64,000 bases of DNA from Saturnia japonica (taxonomy: Eukaryota > Arthropoda > Insecta > Lepidoptera > Saturniidae), in NCBI GenBank assembly GCA_033032175.1, contig CM065309.1, positions 9,734,001 through 9,798,000 on the forward strand, read 5' to 3'. Position 1 is the stretch's first letter. Each line of letters opens with the position of its first letter. The translations under genes were made by a program, and so were the position numbers. This document shows, piece after piece, positions 37,691-50,082 of the stretch. The notes under the pieces are model-generated. The model saw only the letters and a program-made list of their open reading frames with translations. It did not search any database and was not told the DNA's origin.

Positions 37691-38200
37691 TCTTATCTTT
37701 CAGTCTGGCATCGAAACTTTGAACTGATACCGAATGCGGCTTCGATACTTTGATTCGATACCTTAAACGAAAAATATATCGATTCATCTCTTAGTAATGC
37801 AAGGACAAGCAAAAATTGATAAAGAACTCACAAATATTGAACTTTGAAGTGGTATCGGATGTGGTTTCGATAAATTAATGAGAATGATATCGATTCATCC
37901 CCAAGAAGGGCAAGGAGAAGTAAAAATCGATAAAGAACTTACAAGCTGGTTATTTGTCTATGCTTACAAGTATCGAAACTTTAAAGTGGTATCAAATTAG
38001 GATTCGATAAATGAATGATGACTATATCGATTCATCCCTAAGGAGGGCAAGAACATGCCTCGTTTAAGAATTTAATAATTATTAAAAGTCTATTTGAGTA
38101 CTCACAAGTATCAATCAAACCTTTGATGTGGTATCGGTTCTTTGATTGGATTCTCAAATTTTTACTTGGTGTCGATCAATGGGGTGGTATGGAAGCATCC
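37690..38200. repeat. Diverged tandem repeat, period about 110-140 bp
   Basis: Four degenerate units, each with a 'tatcgaaactttgaagtggtatc'-like block followed by 'attcgata' and, in three of them, ATATCGATTCATC (37776, 37888, 38025). The same three units carry 'agggcaaggacaa'-like and 'aaaatcgataaagaac'-like blocks in order. Minisatellite-like; no coding frame is shared between units. Confidence 0.6.
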
Positions 38201-38471
38201 CTATAAATAACCAAAAATAATAAATGGCAAGTCAAGGAAACAAGAAATTGTCAAACACTTTTTTATAGTAGATTGATAAAAATTTCGTATTCTAAAAAGT
38301 AGAGGTGTTTTAATAGGATGATATTTTGGTGTTCCTAATATGAAATATATCAGTCAACTCATATTAGGTTCCCGTACCTATTATTTGGTATTAGTCAAAT
38401 AATAGTCACCGATTAAATATTCGCTATTCGCTATCTATTTGAATCTTATACTGACATTAAGCGTATCTATT

Positions 38472-38799
38472 AGTTTTTGGCGGGATCTTGAAATGACATG
38501 TTGTGGTTTTTATTTTTAATTCATTCACTTAGGTTTTTGACCCTATATTATGTAATATTGGTGGCGTTTTGTGTGATATAGTTTGGTTTTGTGCATACGT
38601 GAGGTGGATTATAAATATAAGCTGAAAGCATTAATTCCGAGATCTCACAAAAATTTCCTAGAAAGTTCTAACAAGGGAGTCACCATCTTGTTAGGGTACT
38701 GAATCGTCATAACACATGACAATATAATTCACTTGATAATGGTAATAATGGTCTTCATTAAAGAGGACCGGTTGCCAAGTTAGGAAGCAGAAGAAGAAG
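38472..38799 (+). mobile_element. SINE-like family R, complete copy with 13-bp target duplication
   Basis: Flanked by AAGCGTATCTATT at 38459-38471 and 38800-38812. Starts AGTTTTTGGCGGGATCTTG and ends in a (gaa)n-type tail. About 328 bp, non-coding. The variable-length duplication and simple-repeat tail indicate retroposition. No convincing pol III A/B boxes are visible. Confidence 0.75.
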
Positions 38800-38922
38800 A
38801 AGCGTATCTATTCTCTACTTATATTACTACTAAGATTGTTGTGAATATTTATTATTATTATCCGTATGTATATTATATAACGTAAATGAAAAAGTGATTA
38901 AATTTTCTTTCGTATTAATAAA

Positions 38923-39400
38923 CTAGCTGTGCCCGCGGCTTTGCTCACGTTACTACCCACTTCCGGCTTATTGTAGGTGTTCCTTAGAAGATAGACGTTT
39001 ACTCTCCCTGACTTTTTTGTAGATCTTTTTAATGCTTATAATTATTTAGTACGTTAATTTGCTATATTTCTTATAGTTTACTCAGCGTATCCCATTTTAA
39101 GCGCCCGAATTGATTCACCATGACCAGTTGTTTTTTTATTTATGCGGAACCCTAATTCTTTTTCTAAAATAAAAGATAGCCTATGTCACTTCCTATAAAA
39201 TCAGCTATCTACCAGTGAAAATCCCGTCGAAATCGTTCTAACCGTTTTGGAGATTACCCGGAACAAACAGACAGGCAAGAATTTTAAAAATTGTTTTTTT
39301 TTTTTTGTAATAGGAATCGTATATACTTTTATATGTATTTAGTAAAAAACTGTTATTTTGACATTACAAACAGACACTTCAATTTTATTAATTGTACAGA
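38923..39400 (-). mobile_element. Helitron-like element, family H2, complete
   Basis: On the minus strand, A^TCTGTACAATTAATAAAATT at the 5' end and ...GCCGCGGGCACAGCTAG^T at the 3' end, 478 bp. Same family as 24549-25080. Confidence 0.7.
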
Positions 39401-40799
39401 TTACGGACTGTCGTTAACGTTGAAATCTTTGATATATTAAAATATATAATGTTAAAAATATCACTATGTCATTTATTATTATATTATAGATTTTTCTGTA
39501 TTTTTTTTTTGTTATATATTTCTATTAAGAATCCTGCTCTGATTGACTTTTAGTTGATTCTAAACATAAATTAATAAATATTTACATTTGAAATTCTCGA
39601 AAATATATAGATACGATAACATGCATGCAATCGCAGTTAGTTACAAGGAGCTGAAGGAACCGCTAATATAATACTAAATACCAATAGATATCTAAACTAA
39701 AATTACAAACTAATCTATGTATATAACCTATATCCGTATTAGCTAATACACTGATGTTCGAAAAACCGTTCCCTAATATAATGATTCTATTCTCATTGCT
39801 TGCTTACTGTGTTATCAACCCATGCAGTTTACATACGAAGCCCGACATATATAACCATGTCTTTACTACACATACCTAGCTGCGCATATGTAATAAATAA
39901 TAATAATAATTAATAAACAATACTATATTTGTATCTCCCTGTTTTCTTGTATATACGTGTCTACATTTTTCCTTATATTTTTTCTCTGACATATCTTTAA
40001 ATTCTAAATACAAACGCGATTCATAGAGAACGCGTATAACATAGGTACCTATAAAAAAAGGTTATATTTCCGATCCACAACAGCATACGATAAGCCAGCA
40101 GCCAGCGCTCGTTTCTATACGAAGTTTTAAATCATGTAGTCATCTCGCTTACTCGCAAGACGCGCGCCCCTATTACGGACAAAGAGAGAAGTACTATGAG
40201 GTGACTCGCCGCGCGGATGCTGAATCGCGTGCCTCTTATTTGGTAATCTATTATGTAGTATTCGTGTATCATATAATATTATTTCGTGGCGCGTATTATA
40301 ATACTTGTACCTATTACCAATATATTCGTTACACCTCTACTGACAAGTAGATCTTGTTGACAAGTGACGGGTGTAGATATTGTTTAAAAGAAAAATAAAA
40401 ATTGCTTAGATATCTGCAATATCAGACTACCTGCGTTGTTTAAAAGTAAAAAAATAATCGTAAGGAAACCTTAATTAACTTTATTGTTTTTATTTGTATG
40501 TATGTTCGCATTCACGCTTTATAACCAAAAAATATGCTTTACCTACTTCAGTCGTCATCACAGAACACTATTACTCCTAGCGGAGAGTCGTCATCATACC
40601 GTTTTTCTGCCTAATAAAAATCTTGTAAAATTATATTCGTTAAAATGGTACTTCTGCCTTACTGTGTAATAATTTGATTTATAATTTATTGCAAAATATT
40701 AATTAGAAGATTAGTACATAAATGTAAAATGCACTCGACAAGATGGTATAGTGTCTGCCAAGTGAGTATTAATACAGTCAAGATGTTTTTTGTTTCTAG
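39401..40799. other. eIF3g: Upstream region of eIF3g
   Basis: AT-rich. The eIF3g ATG follows directly after TTTTTTGTTTCTAG (AG at 40798-40799), a good splice acceptor, so an untranslated exon and the promoter are expected here. A strong GTGAGT donor at about 40767 would give an intron of only about 33 bases, too short. The true first exon is not located. Confidence 0.4.
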
Positions 40800-43700
40800 A
40801 TGTCAGTCGCTGATGAGATCCAGTCGTCTTGGGCTGATGAGGTTGAAATAGACCAAGGTGCCCTCCCGGCTCCATCTGAAGTAGTTGAAAATGGACTCAA
40901 GATTGTTACAGAATACAAGTATGATAATGACAATAAAAAGGTTAAAATTGTGAGGACCTATAAAATTGAGAAGCGTGTTGTATCAAAGGTAAATAAGCAC
41001 TTATTAAAAATAATGTTCCATTTTTGTTTGGTTAATCTAGGTATTTGTGATTGATTCAAAACATTTTTTTAATTAAAATCTTAAAGTAAGTATTTAGACA
41101 TATGAAAAGAAATACATTTTGATATTTAAGTCAATATTAAGGGCATTCAGTCTCAGTATTTTCAGGTTTTAGTAATAAATTTTTGATAATCAGTATTATG
41201 ACATTAATAGTCCTGAAGACAATAATACTATAAAAATTTTAAAGATATTTTCTTTACTTTCAAAAAATTACTAAATTAAGTATGTTTTCTGAGAGTTGGA
41301 CATGTTTACTTTTCAAACATATGGATATTCCATCACTGAATGTTTCAATCTCAAAAACAGTAACAAAATAATTCAAACCTTAATTTCTTTAGTCAGTTCA
41401 CCTAGGTACATGTAATTCTTTGTCAATATAGATCTTAGAGTCACTTTGCATTTTAAACATAAATTTATCTAATTTTTTAGAGTATTGCAATGCGTAAAAC
41501 ATGGAGCAAGTTTGGAGATTCTGCCAATGATAAACCTGGACCAAATCCGGCAACTACAAATGTTGCTGAGGATGTATTTATGCAGTTCATTACTAGCAAA
41601 GAGGAAAGTCAACGACCTGATGATGGTGAGGTTGATGGGCTTAAGGTATGTATCTTCTTTCAGTACAGCCTTAACTTATGTCCTGGCAAAGGGTTGAGGA
41701 ATTATAAGTTAATATACTACAGGCATTAACAAAATCATTAAAAATAAATAAAATATCTTGCACAATACCTAACACTATAAATAAAATACCACTGGTTGTT
41801 ACAGATTCAATAAATAGTAATAATATTAAATACAAACTTAAAAATTACTACATCATATCCATTGTCTAAGTATGTTAGGTGACACTGAAAGTTCTTAGAA
41901 AATCAAAAACTGAACAAACTAGCAAGTTAGTAGTTTTATTATATCTTTTCAAAATAGTGTCCATTTACATCAATACATCCCTGCATTTGATTGAACCACC
42001 GGAGTTTTTGGGCCTCAGTCAAATTATGAGGTATCGACCAGGCACAAAGCTTCCTGACAGCTAAATATTCTTGGAGGATTGTGTGGACTTGACTCATACC
42101 GATGCCTAAGTTTTTCCGAATCTGCTGATATGTCACTCTTTTGTCAGTCTCTATCATACACCGCACAACACTGATGTTATCTTCAGTTGTCACCGTAGAA
42201 GGCCCACCCTCACCCCTCACGCAGATCATTGGTGATATTAGTGCAACCATGTTTAAACTCATTAAACGAGTTGTAAACAGTGGCACGGGATGGGGTTTCA
42301 TTGTGAAAGGCCAATCGAAGTCTATTATAACTTTCTTGTTGACTTATATGACAAGAATGTTTTCTCCCTTTAAATTCATGCTGACGTGACACAGAAAATT
42401 TTCAATATGCCGGCAAATCGTAAACAAATGAATAAAATGTATGTATTACTGGCAAAGAGTTCCATTATCAAAATCTGAACTAATTTTTTTATTATAAGTT
42501 TTACAAGTGGCCAGTTCTAAAAACTTTCAGTGTCGCCAATGTATATTAAATTATAATGAACTTTTATCTGAATGTTAGACTTAATACTATACATATATTA
42601 GTAAGAGCAACACATTGAATGAAACCTCAGGCCATGGCATGCTAAGACAAACCGCAGAGGTTTAATAGGTTGTAATGAATTTATTAGTGAAATAAATAAA
42701 TAAAAATGTGAGCAGGCTGAAACAGGTTGTTAAGGCAGTCTTTGGAGGATGCTTATGTGTATATGAATATTTATAAGTACCTTATGTATGACCGTTTTTA
42801 GGTTGAAATAGTTATGATAGCCTAAAACATATTAATATGTATACCTATACTGAGGTATACATATTTCGAATAACAATAAATATATAAGAAATATAAATTA
42901 AAATTTGTAAAACAATAAGTAGTAATATAGATCTAAACTACATAACATTTTGCAGTTCCGTAAAGGGTAATCATGAATGAAAACTGCAATAAAAAATAAA
43001 GTGAGCTAATTTTTAAAATAATCTAGATGCATACTTCTCATGAAACACCAAGAGCATTGTCAAGTGGATGAAGTCACTGGCACCAGGGTCAATTAACATG
43101 TTGATCAATGTGAGTTCGAATCCCTGCAGTGAGCCTAAGCTCTTGGTGAAGAAAAACATTGTGAGAAACCATAGCATGGTGTTAGGCCATTTTGTAATAT
43201 CTGCCTGGCTACCACCCTCAAGTTGAAAATCTGTCACCAAACCTATTGGTTTGTTCCGGTAGTTGCTCTTGAGAGCCAGTCTTCCTTTAGGCTTTGCATG
43301 CTTATTATCTTCGGCCACATTGTCACTTAAGATCAAGTGAGATTGTGGCCACAACCCGAAACCTATAATGATAAAAAAAACTTAATTATCCTTGAAATTT
43401 TATCATAAAAATGTATTCATTGATAATAGTCACACACAAAAGTAATATCACAATTGTATATATCTAAAGACTATTAAGAACAAAAGGGGAAACTTGATTA
43501 CTTCCTAAAAAAATTTTTTGTTTCTATGAAATTTCATGGTAACTCAGGATACAAAATATCTATTCCATCCAAAATAATCCTGTCCAAAGACAACATTACA
43601 CTTGTATTTAAAATGCATTTTTTTCTTATTCTTTTTTCAGCCACAAGTCAGCAATGTGACCTTCAAGTGCCGTATCTGTCAAGGTGACCATATGACTCTA

Positions 43701-46311
43701 AATTGTCCATTCAAGCATACCCAGATTGCACAGGCTAAGGCTAATGAAGCTGTTAAAGCTGCAGGTAAGAACCCATTAATTTTATTTATTGCCTAAGTAC
43801 TTTATGTTAATTGAATAAATATATATCTTGACCTTGTACTATTATAGTAAAGTAAATAAGTATGTTAGGAAAGTGAAGGATGGAAGGATTTATAAACTTA
43901 ATGTGAAGGATGCTAAAAATATTTGTAAGAATAGAAAGAACTGGTTATATATATTATTCTTTCTGCTCCACTACATAACAATTTTGCAAATAATATTGAA
44001 GTGTGTGTTTGTAACATCAAAATAACAGCTTTTTACTAACTGCTTATGAAAGTACAACATAAAGCAAAAAATGTTGTCTTTATGTACTGGCTAATCACCG
44101 AAACGTTAAGACCGATTTTGACGGGACTTTCACTGGTATATAGCTGATGTTATAAGGAGTGGCTTAGGCTACTTTTATTTCAGGAAAGTAATTAAATAGG
44201 TTTCCGCACAAATAAAATAAACTATAATAATACGGAATTAGCAGTTGGTGAATAAATTCGGGCGCTTAAATGGCTTACGTCGAGTAAACCATAAAATATC
44301 AAATTATTGTGGTTCATAATTTATTGTAGATCTTAAAAAGACCTACAAAAAAGTCAGTGCGAACATAATGTCTGTCTTCTAAGGAACACCCACAAAGAGC
44401 ATTATTGTTTTTAAAATAATTGGAAGCGAGAGTAGCACGAATTGCGCGTGTGCCCGATCGACGGCATTCTGTAGTCCACGCGAGCGACATTTAAAAGGAC
44501 ATGTTCATAGTAACTTTTGCTTTGTTCGCATTTGTGTGTCGCGTTTCGGAGTCAGCCTGTGCATATCCAGTTAAATTAATGGAGCGGAGTGGAACGGACA
44601 GTGGCCACCATCAATGGATTGGAATCTCTCAGAAGTTGCCGTCGTGTTAGAATTGTACTGTGCTTACCATCAGGGACAGTGACGACAATTTGTCATGTTT
44701 CGTATTCCTATATAAATATTACATAGTATATACTAATATACTATATAGCTAATGTTAGCTACTAATTAGTAAATTTTTTAATGAATTTTAGAAGCAAAAT
44801 CGACGACTAATAAGTACGTCGCCCCATTCTTACGAGCGGGTGGAGCCGGACGCGGGGCCGGTACCGGCCGTGAACCACCAGGTGCCCGACGCGATGGCGT
44901 GGCAGCCATACGTATCTCCAACCTTAGCAACTTTGCAGTGGAAGCCGATCTTGATGACCTTGTTAAAGGATTTGGCCCTGTTCAAAAACTGTATCTTGCT
45001 AAGGAAAAGGTAATCTATTATTATATTGTTCTAAGTACCTACTTGTTTGCATAAAAGTAAACGAAATATTTCAAGTTTATTAATTACTAGCTGTCACTTC
45101 CATTTCATTTTTTAATCATAACCAACAGTTTGTATAGAATTACTCCACTTTCTAAGGTTGCCTGATGTTATAATACAACTGTCCAGAATAAACGGCCTAA
45201 TAATTAACGGCTCAAAAATAATTTTTCAAATTTGACTGGTAGTCTGAAAGATTAGTGCATTAAAATAAATATAATCCGTAGTAATTTTTTATCCCAGCTC
45301 AAGAAAATGACTGTTCAACATTTGATGCTAAGCATGGAGTAATCCGATAAAAACGGCGGTTATCTAATAATTTTCTATAAACATAGACTCCATCATGTAG
45401 ATACAAATAACTTAGTAAATACACTGTAATTACGTAATAATTTGAAATTGAATTTTTTTTAATAATAATTTCTACCATAAACTCTTGCTTTGTTGAATAT
45501 TTTCCAGTCCGACTTGTTTAATCAATTCTTTAAATCATTTATTTGATTCGTTTTGGTTGTAGCACTTGATGTGCCTCTGTATTATTGTATTATAATAACC
45601 TAGTGTTTCTATCTACACATGTACTCTGTTTAGAATACTAACAACATAGCCAAAACCACTGGAAGAAGCTAGTGAATATCATGTTTAAATGTCGTAACTT
45701 ATAGAAATTTCAATAAGATTAACAAAAGTTTGTTGGATTATTATGTTAATAGCCCTTATCTATACAATTAATAAAATTGAAGTGTCTGTTTGTAATGTCA
45801 AAATAACAGCTTTTTACTAAATGCATATGCATACAGTACTTATATCAAAACACAAATTTTGATTTAAAAAAACTGTCTGTTCTGGGTAATCTCCATAACG
45901 ATTTTGACGGCAGGCTTTCACTGGCAAATAGCTGATATTATGAGTAACTTAGGCTATTTATATTTCAGAAAAAGAAATAGTTCCCCTCGAATAAAAAAAA
46001 AATTGAAAATAGTGAACAATTTGGGCGCTTAAATGGCTTACACTGAGTAAAGCATAAGGGATTTATCAAAGTAATATAGTACATAATTGTAGATCTTAGG
46101 AAGACCTACAAAAAAGTCAGGGAGAGTATAATATGTTTGTGTAAGTAATAAAAACTGGTTGTTTCAGAGTACTGGTCACTGCAAAGGATTTGCTTATGTG
46201 CACTTTAAATTTCCTGCTGATGCAGCAAAGGCTATTCAAACTTTGAATGGTTATGGTTATGATCATTTGATTTTAAATGTGGAATGGTCAAAGCCCCCTC
46301 AAAATAACTGA
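40800..46311 (+). CDS. eIF3g: Eukaryotic translation initiation factor 3 subunit G, 5 coding exons
   Basis: Exons: 40800-40988, 41481-41645, 43641-43764, 44792-45009, 46168-46311, total 840 bases, 279 residues, all introns GT-AG with matching phases. eIF3g is an RNA-binding subunit of the cytoplasmic eIF3 complex that supports 43S recruitment and scanning (family knowledge). Seen here: an acidic N-terminus ([10 protein letters not shown]), the conserved [14 protein letters not shown] block, a CCHC-type knuckle C128-x2-C131-x3-H135-x4-C140 ([13 protein letters not shown]), a glycine/arginine-rich linker, and a C-terminal RRM with RNP2 IRISNL (199-204) and RNP1 KGFAYVHF (238-245), ending [17 protein letters not shown]. 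The AATAAA at 46343-46348 is the likely poly-A signal. Introns 2-4 carry a mariner derivative, a SINE and two Helitron-like fragments, none breaking the exons. Confidence 0.95.
41873..42541 (-). mobile_element. Mariner deletion derivative in eIF3g intron 2
   Basis: TA duplication (41871-41872 and 42542-42543). Imperfect inverted repeats sharing the exact core GACACTGAAAGTT. The minus strand keeps the N-terminal HTH part of a mariner transposase ([37 protein letters not shown], then [15 protein letters not shown]) fused directly to its last residues ([13 protein letters not shown] and stop). The catalytic domain is gone. A different mariner lineage from 33444-34698. Confidence 0.88.
43015..43385 (+). 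mobile_element. tRNA-derived SINE in eIF3g intron 2
   Basis: A-box-like GTCAAGTGGATG near 43059 and a good B box AGTTCGAATCC at 43113-43123, spaced as in a tRNA. The body (43130-43370) contains the 'taagatcaagtgagattgtggccac' block, common in Lepidoptera, and an A-rich tail follows. The pol III orientation is plus. Confidence 0.65.
43985..44490 (+). mobile_element. Helitron-like family H2, truncated both ends, in eIF3g intron 3
   Basis: Shares 'caaaataacagctttttactaa', 'agctgatgttataaggag' and 'gcgcgtgtgcccgatcgacggcattctgtagtccacgcgagcga' blocks with 24549-25080, but lacks the terminal CTAG. Confidence 0.6.
45759..46135 (+). mobile_element. Helitron-like family H2, 3' truncated, in eIF3g intron 4
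   Basis: Begins A^TCTATACAATTAATAAAATT at 45759 and follows the family sequence to about 46135, stopping some 30 bases before the exon 5 acceptor at 46167. Confidence 0.62.
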
Positions 46312-47492
46312 ATCATTCACATTTTTAAGCAAAAAATTTCTAAATAAATTTTTGATGAAAATTTATAATATGAGTTGTTTGTTTAAATGTTATTTCCATG
46401 TAGTAAATGATTTTATGAGTTACAATACCTATAACATTGCAATGTCATACTGAAATCACACCAATATTTCATGGTAACACTATTTTTGGCATTACATTAT
46501 CATTGTTATTTTGAAATTATTTGAGATAATACAATAAAATGAGTTCTGGCTTATTCTATTTACAAATTAAAAGATCTTTTACATGTTGGGTCAAATGCAA
46601 TTGGGGTGTGGCCATGGTATTGCGTAGCCCAGAAAAGAATGATATTGTACATTTTGCAATGGTATTTTTGGCTATTAATGGATATCGTAGTAATCACAGT
46701 TGAAGCATTTCATCTACACACAATTAACAAAATATTTTCACAAGGTATGCAGCTGCTTTTATAGGCTAGTGTAATATTTGGAAATAGTTTAATATATAGA
46801 CTCATTTAATTGCAAACTAAGCAAAATTATTACTTTAGCAAATATTTACATACATTAAATACCCAAACAATACTAACATTCATATGTTCATACAAAAATG
46901 CCAGTCTTCTATGGGATCAGACTAATACTCATTGGGTGATCATTAGGGCTTACTGTTGTATACTTATTCAATATATTTTGTACCATTATAAAAGATAATC
47001 TTCAAAATATGGAGTTATATAATTATATGTTTGACTAAATATATAAATTAAATAAATGTTATAATTTGAATTAGCCTGAATTTTCCATGTAATATAGACA
47101 TAGCAACCAATAATTTACTTTAAAAAATAAAACAAGGTAAGTGCAATAATTTATTTAAAGTATTCATGAAAAATACTAGCTGGATAGACAATAACAAAGT
47201 TTATTAATGAAAATAAATATAGTGATAAATTATGGTTTCATTTCACCTTAAATTCTAGCAAAACTGCACATACATTATACACTTTTAATATATATTTTAA
47301 GCATTACATGAAGTATTCCATTTTTAACCAAAATAATAATACAATACTACTTACATTTAAAGCTATTAAAGTAAGTAGTGAAAAATTATATGTAATGTAG
47401 ATCATAATTTGTCAAATATCTAAGCTAGGAAGCAACCTCACTCTTGAGTCATAATTAGCTACAAGACCTATCAAAAAATAATGTGTCTATAA

Positions 47493-48185
47493 TTAAAGAT
47501 CTATGTCATATTTTTCATCATCACTGTTTGGGCTATAAGTATCTTCAGGTAAGTGTAATTCACCACAAAACATGAGCTCTACATAACGGAAATAATCTAA
47601 AGCAATATTTGTAAGCATAACTCCAGTTGTAACACCTACAACTGTTCCAAGTAGTGGCCTTTTTCCAACTGAACTTCTCAGTATAGCCCATAAGAAAATA
47701 GAGCCTAGGGGCCAGAGACATCCTCCTAAGAAAGCCCATGAAAACCGCCGAGCTGGAGTTGCTGCGGCCATGTGAGGTCTTGCCCATATCCAGAGTCCTG
47801 CTCCACCACCAGCACTCAAAAATAATATATCAGTAATATCTCTTTGTGGAAACAGTCTGAAATTTAATAAGAAATTTCAATTAAAATGTGTATTATAAAT
47901 AATGTTGTATTTGTTATATTATTACATATTATATTGTAAATATAAAATGTTAAAATAGTCCTACCTGACCATCAAATGCGGGTTCATCACACTTATTGAC
48001 AAAGTTGTGTAACTAGCCAGCCCTTGCAATGGTAAATAATAATAGAGAACATTGTCCCTCGTGAACGGTGGTAATCTCACGTTATTTATAGATTTACTAA
48101 CCAAATCTACAGTTTTCGGTACTGTCGCCGGTAAGTTTATTACGTGTCTTCTAAGACTACGGTAAATAGTTTGTAGAAAATCCAT
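47493..48185 (-). CDS. Predicted four-pass membrane protein, two exons, family unknown
   Basis: Exons 48185-47965 and 47856-47493 (GT-AG), 194 residues. Four hydrophobic stretches: about 48-67, 82-98, 112-133 and 142-160, the last two separated by a short RSSVGKR loop. The N-terminus is basic and amphipathic (FLQTIYRSLRRHV) and the C-terminus acidic (DTYSPNSDDEKYDIDL). Exon 2 continues the frame exactly (AG|A). The start is the ATG at 48185 with favourable context (aaaATGG); an upstream frame would need GTG. It is convergent with eIF3g; a TTTATT at 47150-47155 is AATAAA on the minus strand. The basic N-terminus could suit a mitochondrial or reticulum membrane protein, but I do not recognise the family. 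Confidence 0.75.
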
Positions 48186-48632
48186 TTTATTTGTTTGTAA
48201 TAAAATGGTTCCCTCGTTGCACTTTATACTTTCACGGACAAAGTTGCGTCGTTGCACATTATTTGGCAGGTGTTGAGGTTTGTAGTTTTAAATTGAAACC
48301 ATATAATTTTTAACCTTTCTACTTAGTTTAGAATTGATAATTGATAACGACTTTGAAAATCACTCTGTCTCAGTTTGTAAGTACTAGTAAATTAAAACAA
48401 AAATATGAAATGAACTAAGACTCTAGCACAAAACTTCAATTCATAAAAGCACACAAAACACTCCTTGTCGTTTCGTTTAAAGTAAACTTGGTTAAACTCG
48501 GCCATAGAGCCATAGCTGTCACTTGTCATTGTTGCCAAGTTTGGTTTCAAAATTTACATTGTTTTGATCATTAAATTACAGTATTTGGGTACATAAATAC
48601 AGTAAATCATTACTGAATACTGACTAACACTT

Positions 48633-48953
48633 AGTTTATTTGGCAGGATCTTGAAGTGACATGTTGTGGTTTTTATTTTTGATTCATTAACTTAGGTTTT
48701 TGACCCTATATTATGTAATATTAGTGGCGTTTTGCGTGATATAGTTTGGTTTTTGTGCATAAGTGAAGTGGATTCTAAATATAAGCTGAAAGCATTCATT
48801 CTGAGATCCCACAAAATCATCCTAGAAAGTTCTAACAAGGGAGCCATCATCGTGTTAAGGTACTGAATCGTTATAACACATGACACTATAATTCACTCGA
48901 TAATGGCAGTAATGGTCTTCATTAAAGAGGACCGGTTGCTAAGTTAAGAAGAA
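48633..48953 (+). mobile_element. SINE-like family R, complete copy with 11-bp target duplication
   Basis: Flanked by GACTAACACTT (48622-48632 and 48954-48964). Collinear along its full length with 38472-38799, ending in aagttaagaagaa. About 320 bp. Lies upstream of the four-pass membrane protein gene. Confidence 0.75.
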
Positions 48954-49559
48954 GACTAACACTTGATATATTGACATAACAAGATAATAATATATACAAA
49001 AATTGTATTCCGCCAACGATATGATTTGATCTGTATTTTAATCAGTCATATAATGCTCGAACAGCTCTGAATTTTACCATCTATTAAGCGCGCCAAAAGA
49101 AGTATAACTTCAAAATGTTAAAATCCGTGTAATTCCCCACATTTATCGCCAATCCCCACAAAATCCTCAATAAATTTGAAATTCCCAACAAATTGACAAC
49201 CATGGTCATACCTAACTTTTTTATTTCTACACAGAGTGACAATAATGACATTATCACATAAGACTCTGATACTAGTGTAGCTAAAACATAAATTAACTTT
49301 TAACTAATCGATAGTTGATATCCAGTAAATACTACAAGATATTTTTGTACAAAGATTTGCGCGAAAAACCCTTTTTTAGCTCATCAAGTCACTAAACGCA
49401 CTTTTTTTACAGTGAAAACTTCTTTAGTGCCGTTGTGAGTGTACATGTTATTTTGCACTGTCGTCGCTCGGCGTGGCAGACTGACATACATTCCGTGCTA
49501 GGAAACAATCGATCAATCAATTGCTTTATAAAAAAAATTAATTTTTATCGAATTTGTAA

Positions 49560-49770
49560 AAAGTCTATGTTTAATGAACTTAGAAGTAGGACTGTAGCCT
49601 AATAAGGAAACCTAATAGGGAAGTAGATGTAGTAGCCTAATAATCCTGGTACAGAAGTCAATAAAAGTTCAGTGATATGGAAAGTTAGTATTATTGCGTA
49701 CCAGCACATATTTTATCTGGTACATGACTCTGACATCGCACTGGGTACGTGCAGGCTCTGTCGACTCGCC
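49560..49770 (+). repeat. Decayed relative of the hAT MITE at 62642-63020
   Basis: Shares 'attattgcgtaccagcacatattttatctggtacatgactctga' with the right half of the MITE at 62930-63000. Ends are not preserved. Confidence 0.4.
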
Positions 49771-50082
49771 TATATATTTTAACACGAAAAGCTCGCGCAT
49801 CTATTTCACTCAACATGGGAAAAATCCATAAGCGTACCCGCTACGTTTCTCTTTCACACAAAGAAACACTCACACAAAGGCATACTCATTGCTATTCTTC
49901 CGCCATAATGGTCTGTGGCCGCCATTTTCATTGGAATTGTCAAAATTAACAAAACAAATTGAAACGCCATTGTTCGTTGTTCATAATCTTAACATTATTA
50001 AACATTTTATATTTGATAATTTGTGGAATTGTTAATTTGCTCGAGATGGAGTAAAAACATTTGTTTTAAAGAATATTATCAA

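Noticed and set aside
40767..40799. Possible tiny intron (GTGAGT to CTAG) just before the eIF3g ATG
   Set aside because: About 33 bases is below the minimum for insect introns; the donor is probably fortuitous.
43015..43354. 113-codon minus-strand frame in eIF3g intron 2
   Set aside because: It is the antisense of a tRNA-derived SINE with A and B boxes on the plus strand.
48185..48257. N-terminal extension of the four-pass membrane protein
   Set aside because: It would need a GTG start; the ATG at 48185 has a good context. The same reasoning excludes the GTG extension of yurt to 30557.
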